Shown: positions 51,875-60,133 of the stretch, in pieces
Numbering within the stretch: the stretch's first letter is position 1
How the letters are laid out: every line of letters begins with the position of its first letter
NCBI RefSeq assembly: GCF_014197245.1
Contig: NZ_JACIFF010000001.1
Location: forward strand, 992,001 to 1,056,000
Length of the DNA stretch: 64,000 nucleotides
Reading direction: 5' to 3'
DNA from: Neolewinella aquimaris
Lineage (GTDB): Bacteria; Bacteroidota; Bacteroidia; Chitinophagales; Saprospiraceae
Program-made: the position numbers and the translations under genes
Notes under the pieces: generated by a model
What the model saw: only the letters and a program-made list of their open reading frames with translations
What the model was told of the DNA's origin: nothing
Database searches by the model: none

Positions 51875-53578
51875 GGTATACCGGTTCCCCTGCACGTAAG
51901 TAGCCAGAACCTCAGTGCCTAAGATCTCATCATCACTGCAGGTGAGCAGATTGCGGGAGAGCAGCACGAAATCCGCCTGCATGCCCGGTGCTAGCGTGCC
52001 GCGCTCGTCTTCCTGGAAGGCGGCGTAGGCCGGTGCGGCGGTGTAGCTGTGGAGCGCTTCTTCACGGGTCATAGACTGCTCGGGGAAGAAGACGGCTTTA
52101 CCGTCCGCTCGCGCACGGGTGACGCTTGCGTAGAACGATTCGATGGGGTTGATGTCCTCCACCGGCGCGTCGGTGCCGTTGACGATGACCGCTCCGGCAT
52201 CAAGCAGACTGCGCCAGGGGTAGGCACCCCCCCGGGCCCGTTCGGTACCGAGGCGGGTTTCGGCGAAGAGGGCATCGGAAGTACAGTGTATGCCCTGCAT
52301 TGCCGCGATGACCCCGAGTTCGGCGAAGCGGGAAATGTCGTCGGGGTGAAGGTGCTGGGCGTGCTCGATGCGCCAGCGGCGGTCGTCGTCCGGATTGACG
52401 TAGCGGGCCATAAGGTCCAGGGTTTCTTGATTCGCGCGATCGCCGATGGCGTGGACGCACAATTGCATGTCGTTGGCAAGGGCCAGCTGGGCGATGCTGT
52501 CGACGGTGGCTACTTCGGTCGTATTCTGCCCCGTGAAGCCGGGGTTATCGAAGTAGGGCTCGATCAGCCACGCGCCGTAGCTGCCGAGGGCACCGTCGAG
52601 TTCGCTCTTGATGGCCGAGCATTCGAAGCGGTTGCCGTAGTGGGGCAGACCGGCCATGTTGCCCGCCATCTCGTCGTAGGAGTGGCGTAGCATGACCCAG
52701 AGGTTGAGGCGCAGACTATCCGCAGCATCCAGTTCTTTGTACCATTCGACTTCCCGGAACTTGGTGCCCGCGTCCTGAAAGGAGGTGATGCCGTTACGCA
52801 AACACTCCTCCTCCGCGGCGCGGATGCCGGCCAGCCATTCCTCCTTACGGGATTCAGGGCTCATGGTCTGTACGAAGTTTTGGTAGGCATCGGTGATCAG
52901 GTCCATGGCCCGCTCCTCGAATACGCCGGTGGGATCTCCAAGCTCATCACGCAGTACGCGGCCGCCGCGGGGGTCGGGTGTTTCCCGGGATACGCCGGCC
53001 AGTTTCATCGCTGCACCGTTGGCAAATAAGGCGTGGCCACTGGCGTGGCGCAGGACGACGGGATTCTGCTGGGTCATTTCGCTGAGCGCATCGTGAACGG
53101 GATACCCGCCGATGCTGTGATCGTGGGGTTGGTCCCACTTTTCCTGGTGCCAGCCCCGGCCGGTGATCCAGTCTCCTTCCGGCGTCTCCTCCGCCCGCTC
53201 GGCAACCATGGCCACGATCTCCTCCCAGCTGCGGGAACGGAGGAAGTTCAGGTTCCTCAGGCTGCTGCCCAGACCACTGAAGTGGGCGTGCCCCTCGATA
53301 AAACCGGGCATCAAAAAATGCCCTTGCGCATCGACGCGTTCGGTAGTGCTGTTTATTTTTCCCGACCAGGCGGAAGTATCGGTACCTACCTCCAGAATAA
53401 CTCCATCCGCACCGACGAGCATGGCACTGGCCGGCTCAAGGTTTTGGCCGGCCCAGATCTCGGCGTTGTACACCAGCAATGCCGCTTCGTCTGCCTCCGT
53501 ATCGTTGCTGCCATTACAGGAACACAGGCAGACTACGAGCATCAATACAGCAGGAGAAAAGTAAATGGACAGCTTCAT
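51857..53578 (-). CDS. YtcJ-like amidohydrolase lipoprotein
   Basis: Metal-dependent hydrolase of the amidohydrolase superfamily (573 aa from ATG 53578). The signal peptide has lipobox LCSC. The metal motif is PGFIEGHAHFSGLG (HxH), followed by GRGWHQEKWDQPHD, LCVHAIGDRANQE, WRIEHAQHLHPDD and the metal Asp in IVNGTDAPVEDINP. The YtcJ/AepA-type arrangement suggests an exported enzyme acting on an unknown amide or cyclic substrate. A 36-codon upstream extension is rejected because the lipoprotein signal begins at MKLSIYFSP. It is divergent from murA, with repeat copy 7 in the gap. The last codons come from the palindrome cluster. Confidence 0.88.
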   Translation of the reverse strand: MKLSIYFSPAVLMLVVCLCSCNGSNDTEADEAALLVYNAEIWAGQNLEPASAMLVGADGVILEVGTDTSAWSGKINSTTERVDAQGHFLMPGFIEGHAHFSGLGSSLRNLNFLRSRSWEEIVAMVAERAEETPEGDWITGRGWHQEKWDQPHDHSIGGYPVHDALSEMTQQNPVVLRHASGHALFANGAAMKLAGVSRETPDPRGGRVLRDELGDPTGVFEERAMDLITDAYQNFVQTMSPESRKEEWLAGIRAAEEECLRNGITSFQDAGTKFREVEWYKELDAADSLRLNLWVMLRHSYDEMAGNMAGLPHYGNRFECSAIKSELDGALGSYGAWLIEPYFDNPGFTGQNTTEVATVDSIAQLALANDMQLCVHAIGDRANQETLDLMARYVNPDDDRRWRIEHAQHLHPDDISRFAELGVIAAMQGIHCTSDALFAETRLGTERARGGAYPWRSLLDAGAVIVNGTDAPVEDINPIESFYASVTRARADGKAVFFPEQSMTREEALHSYTAAPAYAAFQEDERGTLAPGMQADFVLLSRNLLTCSDDEILGTEVLATYVQGNRYTAASRQ

Positions 53579-53655
53579 AAACGAGCGAATTGGTAAGGGG
53601 CGCGTGATCGGGCTAAAGGTAGCCAACCAAATCACATTGCTATTCCAACCTGCGC

Positions 53656-53673
53656 TGCACCCGCGACCCCGCA
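53656..53673 (+). repeat. Dispersed C-rich repeat, copy 7 (upstream of murA)
   Basis: TGCACCCGCGACCCCGCA, 16 of 18 core bases. It is 33 nt before the murA ATG, C-rich on the sense strand. A -7-like TTACCTTG follows it at 53693-53700, 6 nt before the ATG. Confidence 0.65.
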
Positions 53674-53706
53674 ACAACTTCTGCAACCTTCCTTACCTTG
53701 CCGCCA

Positions 53707-55023
53707 ATGAATAAGAACGGAACATTTATCGTGGAGGGGGGCCACCGCCTCTCCGGAGAAATCACCCCCCAGGGAGCAAAGAATGAGGCACTACAGATCC
53801 TGAGTGCGACGCTGCTAACGGAAGAAACAGTGGTCGTCACCAACCTCCCGGACATCGAAGACGTAAACAAGCTGCTGAGCCTGATCCGGGGACTCGGCGC
53901 CGAAGTCGACCGCACCGACCGCCACAGCGTACGGATCACGGCCAAAAATATCGACCTCGATTACGTACTGAGCGCCGAATACGTCCGCGACGCCCAGCGC
54001 ATCCGGGGATCGGTGATGCTGATCGCGCCCCTGCTTAACCGCTACGGTCGCGCCAGTCTGCCGAAACCGGGGGGAGACAAGATCGGCCGCCGCCGCCTCG
54101 ATACCCACTTGCTCGGGCTCCAGGCCCTGGGGGCTGACTTCAACTACGACAGCGAGAGGAACATCTACGCCTTCGAGACGGACGGCCTGAAGGGAACCTT
54201 CATCCACATGGAGGAGATCAGCGTAACCGGCACCGCCAACGTCCTGATGGCCGCCGTGCTGGCCGAAGGGGAGACGACCATTTACAACGCCGCCTGCGAA
54301 CCCTACCTGCAGCAGCTCGCCCAGATGCTTAATTCGATGGGGGCAAAGATCGAGGGCATCGGCTCTAATTTGCTCAAGGTGCAGGGCGTAACCCGCCTCG
54401 GCGGTTGCGAACACCGGATGCTTCCGGATATGATCGAGGTTGGGAGCTTCATCGGACTGGCGGCCATCACCCAGAGCGACATCACCATCAAGGATGTACG
54501 CCTGGATAAGCTCGGCGTCATTCCCCGCACCTTCGAGAAGCTCGGCATCGAACTGGAGTACCTGGGAGACGATATTCGCATCCCACCGCAGGACAATTAC
54601 GAGGTACAAAACTTCCTCGATGGCGGCATCCTCACCATTTACGATGCGCCCTGGCCCGGTTTCACGCCCGACCTGATGAGCATCGCGCTGGTCACGGCCA
54701 TTCAGGCCCGGGGATCCGTACTTTTCCACCAGAAGATGTTTGAGAGCCGGCTGTTCTTCGTGGACAAGCTGATCGATATGGGAGCTCAGATCATTCTCTG
54801 CGATCCCCACCGGGCCACCGTAATTGGCCTGGATCGCAGAACACCCCTGCGCGGTATTCGCATGACGAGCCCCGATATCCGGGCCGGCGTCAGCCTCCTC
54901 ATCGCCGCCCTATCGGCCGAAGGCACCAGCCGGATCGACAACATTTACCAGATCGACCGCGGGTACCAGAACATCGACACCAGGCTGCGGGCGCTGGGTG
55001 CGCAAATCACAAGGGAAGACTAA
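53707..55023 (+). CDS. murA: UDP-N-acetylglucosamine 1-carboxyvinyltransferase
   Basis: Transfers enolpyruvate from PEP to UDP-GlcNAc, the first step of peptidoglycan synthesis. The 438-residue protein begins NKNGTFIVEGGHRLSGEITP and has QGAKNEALQILSATLL, RDAQRIRGSV and DMIEVGSFIGLAAITQSD. In the active-site loop the usual PGGCxIGxRP reads PGGDKIGRRR, so the catalytic Cys is Asp (D124). This change is known in some other bacteria, keeps activity and prevents covalent fosfomycin attachment. The ATG at 53707 is preferred over TTG 53698. The stop overlaps the next ATG (TAATG). Confidence 0.95.
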   Translation: MNKNGTFIVEGGHRLSGEITPQGAKNEALQILSATLLTEETVVVTNLPDIEDVNKLLSLIRGLGAEVDRTDRHSVRITAKNIDLDYVLSAEYVRDAQRIRGSVMLIAPLLNRYGRASLPKPGGDKIGRRRLDTHLLGLQALGADFNYDSERNIYAFETDGLKGTFIHMEEISVTGTANVLMAAVLAEGETTIYNAACEPYLQQLAQMLNSMGAKIEGIGSNLLKVQGVTRLGGCEHRMLPDMIEVGSFIGLAAITQSDITIKDVRLDKLGVIPRTFEKLGIELEYLGDDIRIPPQDNYEVQNFLDGGILTIYDAPWPGFTPDLMSIALVTAIQARGSVLFHQKMFESRLFFVDKLIDMGAQIILCDPHRATVIGLDRRTPLRGIRMTSPDIRAGVSLLIAALSAEGTSRIDNIYQIDRGYQNIDTRLRALGAQITRED

Positions 55024-55337
55024 TGCTGCTATACAACATCACCAACAAGGTCGATCACCACATTCACGATGAGTGGATCGGCTGGATGCAACAGTCGTAC
55101 ATCCCCTACGTCATGGAAAGCGGCGTCTTCGACGACTACAAGTTCAGCCGCCTACTTGGCGTAGATGAATCAGACGGCTTCACCTACGCCCTTCAGTTCA
55201 CCATCTCCTCGCGGCCGGCCTTCGACATCTACCAGGAAAAGTTCGCCTACGACCACCAGCAACTGCACGACCTCCGCTACAAGGGCAACTTCGTGACCTT
55301 CCGCTCCCTCCTCGACGTCATCGATCACGGGCACTAA
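55023..55337 (+). CDS. DUF4286 family protein
   Basis: A 104-residue cytoplasmic protein: LYNITNKVDHHIHDEWIGWM, then YIPYVMESGVFDDYKFSRLL and YALQFTISSRPAFDIYQEKF. This matches the small Bacteroidota DUF4286 (ferredoxin-like, dimeric alpha-beta barrel type). Function unknown. It overlaps the murA stop by one base, so it is translationally coupled to cell-wall synthesis; a functional link is inference. Confidence 0.88.
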   Translation: MLLYNITNKVDHHIHDEWIGWMQQSYIPYVMESGVFDDYKFSRLLGVDESDGFTYALQFTISSRPAFDIYQEKFAYDHQQLHDLRYKGNFVTFRSLLDVIDHGH

Positions 55338-55396
55338 TCAATCCTTCTCCCCCTCAATCCCTCAATCCCTTCTCCCCTTCAATCCCTTATTCCCTT
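55338..55396. repeat. Short pyrimidine-rich tandem repeats between convergent genes
   Basis: Several degenerate direct repeats of TCAATCCCTT and CTTCTCCCC follow one another. All purines are rare on the plus strand. No hairpin is evident. The tract may be slippage-prone and lies between DUF4286 (plus) and the amidase (minus). Confidence 0.55.
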
Positions 55397-56662
55397 CTAG
55401 TCCATCAACCCCAGCAACAACCAGTCCGCCAGCAACTGCCGGTTCTGGTACCGCACGATCCGCTGCTGGTCGCTGGCGTTCGCGATGTTAGCCAGTTCGA
55501 TGTAGACGCCGCTCGGTTTGGTTTCCCGTAGCATGTGCAGGTCCCGTTCACTCACGGAGCCTTCGTAGCCACGTCCCGGCCGGTACTGGTCGTACTTGGC
55601 GCGCAGGGTGCGGTGGATTTTATCGGCGCGGTTGGCTCCGATCAGGTCTCCTTCCGGATAATAGAGAAATACATCGATCTGCTGTCCCCGGTGGCGGCTG
55701 TCGATGTGGATGGCAATCATGGTCTGGTCGATGATCCCCTTGGCCAGGTTCTCCTCGTACAGTGCGTTGATGATGTCGGAGCGCTGGAACAAGCGAAGTT
55801 TTTGATTGCGCGGCAGGGAGGCTCCCCCCCAGACGGTTTCATCGCGATCGGGGGTGAGGTAAGTGTCGTCGCGAATACCGTCGTTTTCGTCGCGCACGAT
55901 CATGTACGGGGTACCTCCGTGCTCGAGAATGTTTCGGCAGAGGCGCAGGGCTACGTCGTAGGCGTATTCGTCTTCGGCCAGCAGGTGACCGTTGCGCCGT
56001 CCGATGGCGCCGGGATCGGGACCGCCGTGTCCGGCGACGATGTAGTAAATCTTTCCGGCAAGGGCCCGATCGATCAAAGGCACTTCGGCGTGGGCGGGGC
56101 CGAAGATGCTGAAGGTCCGCGGGCCGGCGGTAGTGACTTGCTCCGGTACGGCGATGGGATCGCGGTCCTGGCGGCGGTCCTTTACGCGATCCAGTTCTTC
56201 CTCGCTGCCGGCGTTCTCTCCGAGGTTCACGATCTCGGGTTGATTGGAGCCCGAGGCCGGTCCTGCGCAGTGGTCGATGTGGTAGGGCAGGTAGAGCACC
56301 CGGTCCTTGCGGTAGTCGCGCTCCCGCAGGTTTTCCTGGAGCAGGAGTTCGTTGTATTCCTTGATGGCCACCGCGCGCTCCCAGCTGTCGTTGCCGGTGG
56401 TGCTGCGGATGCTGGTGCCGTCGTACGAATAGATCTCTACCGGGAGGCGGTAGAGCCGTCCGACCAGCAGTTTGCTGTTGGTACTAAGGCGGTTCAGGCG
56501 TTTGAATTCGTCGATGTTACAGGCGTACTCGATGAGGTGGTAACGGCGCAACAGGGAATAGATGCCATCACCCCGTTGCACTTCCACCATCACGTGCTCG
56601 GCGTGCAGGGTGGAACCGAAGGTGAGCAAGAGGATCCAAATAAGTCGGTACGGCAAGGTCAT
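55397..56662 (-). CDS. N-acetylmuramoyl-L-alanine amidase with N-terminal LysM-like region
   Basis: Zn-dependent peptidoglycan amidase (Amidase_3) of 421 aa. A signal peptide (MTLPYRLIWILLLTFGSTLHA) is followed by a LysM-like segment (VEVQRGDGIYSLLRRYHL ... LLVGRLYRLPV) and a linker. The catalytic domain (about 200-421) has zinc ligands in VAGHGGPDPGAIG, EDEYAYDVALRL and IHIDSRHRG, and the catalytic Glu in YIELANIANASDQQ. It is predicted to act in the periplasm in septal or sidewall peptidoglycan cleavage. It is divergent from ccmB, 72 nt apart. Confidence 0.9.
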   Translation of the reverse strand: MTLPYRLIWILLLTFGSTLHAEHVMVEVQRGDGIYSLLRRYHLIEYACNIDEFKRLNRLSTNSKLLVGRLYRLPVEIYSYDGTSIRSTTGNDSWERAVAIKEYNELLLQENLRERDYRKDRVLYLPYHIDHCAGPASGSNQPEIVNLGENAGSEEELDRVKDRRQDRDPIAVPEQVTTAGPRTFSIFGPAHAEVPLIDRALAGKIYYIVAGHGGPDPGAIGRRNGHLLAEDEYAYDVALRLCRNILEHGGTPYMIVRDENDGIRDDTYLTPDRDETVWGGASLPRNQKLRLFQRSDIINALYEENLAKGIIDQTMIAIHIDSRHRGQQIDVFLYYPEGDLIGANRADKIHRTLRAKYDQYRPGRGYEGSVSERDLHMLRETKPSGVYIELANIANASDQQRIVRYQNRQLLADWLLLGLMD

Positions 56663-56718
56663 CCAGTCATTTTAAGGGTATGCGGCAGGGACGGAGCAAA
56701 GATCGCCAACGGCCGAGC

Positions 56719-56726
56719 TATCTTTG
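56719..56726 (+). promoter_or_regulatory. -7 box for ccmB
   Basis: TATCTTTG fits TAnnTTTG exactly and ends 8 nt before the ccmB ATG, predicting a leaderless or very short-leader mRNA. No good -33 element was seen. Confidence 0.4.
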
Positions 56727-56734
56727 CCCCCACA

Positions 56735-57397
56735 ATGTCTACCGTCCGGCAAATCTATGAACTCCTACGTTGGGAAGTCAAACTCGAGTGGCGCGACAAG
56801 TACGCGCTGGGAAGTGTATTTCTATACGTCGTAGCCACCGTTGTCATTGTGTACCTGGCACTCGGAGACGCCATCGCGGGACAAACGTTCAATGCCCTGT
56901 ACTGGGTCGTTCTTTTTTTCGGAGCCACGGTAGCCGCCGGTCGCAGTTTTTTGCGGGAGGGAGGTCGGCGCCACCTTTACTATTACACCCTGGCCGATCC
57001 GCTGGCCCTGCTCTTCAGCAAGCTCTTCTACAACGTCCTCGTCATTTGGCTCATTAGCCTGCTCACCTTCGGCCTGTTGTCGCTGTTCGCCTCCGCGGTG
57101 GTGGTGACCCATCCCCTACCCTTCCTGCTGGCGGTGGTTTTCGGCGGGTTCGGGCTGGCCACCATTCTCACGTTCATTAGTGCACTGGCGGCACGTGCGG
57201 GGGGCAATGGTACCCTGATGGCCATTCTTTCTTTTCCCCTGATCGTGCCGCTGCTCAAGCTGATGGTCGATGCCGGCACGTACGGGATCGGCGAGGGCAT
57301 CAATGATCCGTTCCAGGCGGTGTACCTGACCCTGGCGGTTGATTTGCTCGCCGTAGCGGTGGCCGTCGTGCTGTTTCCCTTTGTGTGGCGCGACTAG
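56735..57397 (+). CDS. ccmB: Heme exporter CcmB-type ABC permease
   Basis: Membrane subunit of the CcmAB(C) system for cytochrome c maturation. The 220-residue protein from ATG 56735 starts TVRQIYELLRWEVKLEWRDK and has six hydrophobic segments. It contains the family features WVVLFFGATVAAGRSFLREG, LYYYTLADPLALLFSKLFYN and ISALAARAGGNGTLMAILSFPL. The frame is open for 400 further codons upstream, but that part is antisense to the amidase gene. ccmA and ccmC are not in the window. sdaA follows after 44 nt. Confidence 0.92.
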   Translation: MSTVRQIYELLRWEVKLEWRDKYALGSVFLYVVATVVIVYLALGDAIAGQTFNALYWVVLFFGATVAAGRSFLREGGRRHLYYYTLADPLALLFSKLFYNVLVIWLISLLTFGLLSLFASAVVVTHPLPFLLAVVFGGFGLATILTFISALAARAGGNGTLMAILSFPLIVPLLKLMVDAGTYGIGEGINDPFQAVYLTLAVDLLAVAVAVVLFPFVWRD

Positions 57398-57441
57398 TTG
57401 GCCTGCCGCAGTGTTACTTCTTAGCCCTTACCCAAACCACC

Positions 57442-58845
57442 ATGTTAGACAGACTAAGCGTATTCGATATTTACAAAATTGGGGTCGGACCCTCCTCTTC
57501 CCACACCCTCGGGCCCTGGCGTGCCGCTCTGGACTTCGTCGGAAGTTTGGCGGGGACGCGGGTGCAAAGTATCGGGGTCCAATTGTTCGGCAGTTTGTCC
57601 AAAACCGGTATCGGACACGGAACGGACATCGCGGTCGTTTTAGGTATGCAGAGCTATGATCCGGTAACGATCGATACCGCGCGCATCCCCCTGATCCTGG
57701 AAACGGTGAAGGCATCCAATACCCTAACCGTCAACGGTCACAGCGTACCCTTTTCCTTCCGTCAGGACATCGTATTTCAACCCACCACCCACCCCGGTCA
57801 CCCCAATACCCTGATCTTCACCGCCCTGACGGAGGAAGGCGATATCCGCGTATCAACGTACTTCTCCCTCGGCGGTGGCTTCATCGAGCGGGAGGGGGAA
57901 ACGGCGGCGGCCACCGAGTCGCACAACTTTATTCACGACGTATCGTCGGGAAGAAAGATGATCGACCTTTCGGCCAAATCGGGTAAGTCTATCACCCGTC
58001 TGCTGTACGAAAACGAACGGTGCATCTTTACCAGCGAGGAAATTCACCAACGGGTGGAGCGCTTGTTCCAGGTGATGCTGAACTGCGTCTACCGGGGCTG
58101 CCATACGGACGGCGTGCTACCGGGCGGCCTCAACGTAAAGCGCCGTGCCGCCGGCCTCAGTCGCAAACTACTCGCCGGCAAGACCCACCCGGACCGAAAG
58201 GCCTGGCTGGATGCGATTCGGCGCAGTCCACGCGATTTCTCTACCGTCAACCAGTGGATCAGCTGCTTTGCCCTTGCCGTCAATGAGGAAAATGCGGCAC
58301 TGGGTCGGGTGGTGACTTCCCCGACCAACGGCGCTTCGGGGGTCATTCCGGCGGTACTGCTTTATCACTACCTATTCGGAAACTTCGGGGAAGATGACCT
58401 GCTCCGGTTCTTTCTCAGCAGCGGTCAGATTGGTGCACTCTTCAAGCAGGGGGCCACTATTTCCGCGGCGGTCGGTGGGTGCCAGGCGGAAGTCGGGGTA
58501 AGCTCGGCCATGGCTGCAGCGGGGCTTACGGAGGTTCTCGGGGGCAGCACGAAGCAGGTACTGCAGGCTGCGGAGATTGCCATGGAGCACCACCTCGGAC
58601 TTACCTGCGACCCAGTTGGCGGACTGGTTCAGATACCCTGCATCGAAAGAAACGCTATGGGAGCCATGAAGGCCATCACCGCGGCCAACCTTGCCATGGC
58701 TGGAAACGCCAGTAATGCCGTCGTTCACTTCGACGCTGTGGTGGCTACCATGTGGGAAACCGCCCAGTATATGCACACCAAGTTTAAGGAGACGGCGGAA
58801 GGTGGGTTGGCAGTAAACGTTTCGGTAGCCCTGCCGGAGTGCTAG
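57442..58845 (+). CDS. sdaA: L-serine ammonia-lyase, single-chain iron-sulfur type
   Basis: Deaminates L-serine to pyruvate with a 4Fe-4S cluster. From ATG 57442 (467 aa) the beta domain starts [32 protein letters not shown] and the catalytic domain follow, with [28 protein letters not shown] and [17 protein letters not shown], which contain cluster cysteines. The protein ends ...ALPEC: the last residue is Cys, as in the tail-in-active-site type known from Legionella. An AGTRVQ loop near residue 37 is encoded by repeat copy 8. The frame extends 19 codons upstream into ccmB, but ATG 57442 fits the family. Confidence 0.93.
   Translation: MLDRLSVFDIYKIGVGPSSSHTLGPWRAALDFVGSLAGTRVQSIGVQLFGSLSKTGIGHGTDIAVVLGMQSYDPVTIDTARIPLILETVKASNTLTVNGHSVPFSFRQDIVFQPTTHPGHPNTLIFTALTEEGDIRVSTYFSLGGGFIEREGETAAATESHNFIHDVSSGRKMIDLSAKSGKSITRLLYENERCIFTSEEIHQRVERLFQVMLNCVYRGCHTDGVLPGGLNVKRRAAGLSRKLLAGKTHPDRKAWLDAIRRSPRDFSTVNQWISCFALAVNEENAALGRVVTSPTNGASGVIPAVLLYHYLFGNFGEDDLLRFFLSSGQIGALFKQGATISAAVGGCQAEVGVSSAMAAAGLTEVLGGSTKQVLQAAEIAMEHHLGLTCDPVGGLVQIPCIERNAMGAMKAITAANLAMAGNASNAVVHFDAVVATMWETAQYMHTKFKETAEGGLAVNVSVALPEC
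57549..57566 (-). repeat. Dispersed C-rich repeat, copy 8 (antisense in sdaA)
   Basis: GGCGGGGACGCGGGTGCA on the plus strand is the exact complement of the core, identical to copies 3 and 4 over 18 bases. It encodes AGTRVQ in a loop of the serine dehydratase beta domain, in the same reading frame as copy 6 in the GT4 gene. Confidence 0.8.
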
Positions 58846-58849
58846 TCGG

Positions 58850-59356
58850 TTACCATTCTCCGGCGAACGCACGGTTGAAAATTTTTTCGTTGATCTGCTC
58901 CAGTAGGTACTCCAGCGCGTCATCCTGGACACTGGTGAGGCTTTCTGCGCCGTCGAATTCGTAGAACTCCGAGAAATTGCTCTTCCAGTTTTCCGCCTTG
59001 GGGTCGCGCAGGTTGTTGTACTCGATGGCAACCACGATCGTCAGGCGGCTGTCCTTGGCGAAAGCACCTACCTCACCGGCCGGACTGGCCCCTTCCGAAG
59101 TAACGCGAAAATCCACTAGCGTGCCCTTAATTTCGATATCGGGATCTTCGTCGGTGATCACCAGTCGGGCTTCGTCGCGCACTTTATCACGCAACGCCTC
59201 CGTCAGATCGAGAAAGAGGGTCGGCGGCGCGGTAAGGGCGTTGTTCTTAAAGTTGGGGACGTAGGCGCGCTCGACGCCCTCGGGGATGGATATGCCCCGG
59301 AAAGAATAGCACGAAGTGAGCAGGGCGGAAAGCAACAGGAGCAGTAAGTAACGCAT
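58850..59356 (-). CDS. LptE-like LPS-assembly lipoprotein
   Basis: Outer-membrane lipoprotein predicted to plug and support LptD in LPS insertion. At 168 aa it has lipobox LLTSC (Cys about residue 16), then YSFRGISIPEGVERAYVPNF, PPTLFLDLTEALRDKVRDEA, IEIKGTLVDFRVTS and a C-terminal helical region. This pattern matches Bacteroidota LptE. Its 3' end is 4 nt from the sdaA stop (convergent). Confidence 0.88.
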   Translation of the reverse strand: MRYLLLLLLSALLTSCYSFRGISIPEGVERAYVPNFKNNALTAPPTLFLDLTEALRDKVRDEARLVITDEDPDIEIKGTLVDFRVTSEGASPAGEVGAFAKDSRLTIVVAIEYNNLRDPKAENWKSNFSEFYEFDGAESLTSVQDDALEYLLEQINEKIFNRAFAGEW

Positions 59357-59368
59357 GGAGCTTAAACG

Positions 59369-59403
59369 AAAAAATCCCTCCCGACGTTGCTGCCGGAAGG
59401 GAT
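59369..59403 (-). terminator. Intrinsic terminator after the Crp/Fnr gene
   Basis: On the minus strand ATCCCTTCCGGC / GTCGGGAGGGAT form a 12-bp stem with wobble pairs and a 6-nt loop, followed by TTTTTTCG. It separates the regulator gene from lptE. Confidence 0.8.
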
Positions 59404-59440
59404 CAAAACTTTTGGGATCATAATGTTTGTTAAACGGGAT

Positions 59441-60133
59441 CTAAGCGGCACTTGCAAGCAGCTCGTCCATGTCGCGAACCAAAATGCGGCCGCGATTAAA
59501 GTAGATTAAGTTTTCCTTTCTGAGGTCGTTCAGGACGAGGGTAACGGTCTGGCGGCTCGTACAGGTAATGTTGGCAATATCCTGGTGGGTAAGGCTGTGC
59601 TTGAGCAACATTTCGTAGCCAACGCGGCGGCCGCGCTCGGTCACCACCTGGTGCAAAAATCCAACGATACGGCTGCGGGCATCCTTGAAGATCAGGTCTT
59701 CCAGTTTGTTTTCCGCGGCGATCATGCGCTTACCGAAGAGGTTGAGTACCTGACGGCTGAGGGTAGGATTACCGAAAAGGATGCGTTGAAAATCGACAAC
59801 CCGGATCGTGTAGTAGTGTACTTCTTCCTTCAGCGACTGGGCGGTTTCGGTACGGACCGTCTCTCCTACCAGGCTCAACTCACCGAAAATGGCTTCGGGA
59901 TGAATAAGCTGTTTGATGACCTCCTTGCCTTCGTTGCTGTGGGTACTGATCTTGATGGGACCTTTCTCGAGCAGGTAGATGTGCTCGCTTACTTCTCCGG
60001 GCTGGTAAATCACGGAATAGCGAGGCTTCTTTTTAAACTCCATCGTCTCGCTCAGTCGGCGCTTCTCCTCGGTGGAGAGGGCGTCAAATAGATCGAAGTT
60101 GTTCAGTAGGTTGATTTTATTTGCAGAATCCAT
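59441..60133 (-). CDS. Crp/Fnr family transcriptional regulator
   Basis: DNA-binding regulator of 230 aa. The cyclic-nucleotide-binding-type beta-barrel spans about 20-130 (IYQPGEVSEHIYLLEKGPIK, FGELSLVGETVRTETAQ). A dimerisation helix (LSRQVLNLFGKRMIAAENKL) follows. The HTH is LTHQDIANITCTSRQTVTLVLND. No Fe-S cysteine cluster typical of FNR is present in the N-terminus. The barrel has a GEL..ETVRTETA segment close to the cAMP-binding pattern, but the ligand is unknown. Since it is upstream of oxidase and redox genes, regulation of respiration is possible but unproven. Confidence 0.9.
   Translation of the reverse strand: MDSANKINLLNNFDLFDALSTEEKRRLSETMEFKKKPRYSVIYQPGEVSEHIYLLEKGPIKISTHSNEGKEVIKQLIHPEAIFGELSLVGETVRTETAQSLKEEVHYYTIRVVDFQRILFGNPTLSRQVLNLFGKRMIAAENKLEDLIFKDARSRIVGFLHQVVTERGRRVGYEMLLKHSLTHQDIANITCTSRQTVTLVLNDLRKENLIYFNRGRILVRDMDELLASAA

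Noticed and set aside
53815-54810. 331-codon frame opposite murA
   Set aside because: Antisense shadow; murA is unambiguous.
56683-56705. GCGGCAGGGACGGAGCAAAG upstream of ccmB as another repeat copy
   Set aside because: Only a loose match needing several gaps, and its orientation is opposite to that of all upstream copies.
55535-56734. 620-codon plus-strand frame running into ccmB
   Set aside because: The first 400 codons are antisense to the amidase gene, which has a signal peptide and all catalytic motifs. Only the part from ATG 56735 matches CcmB.
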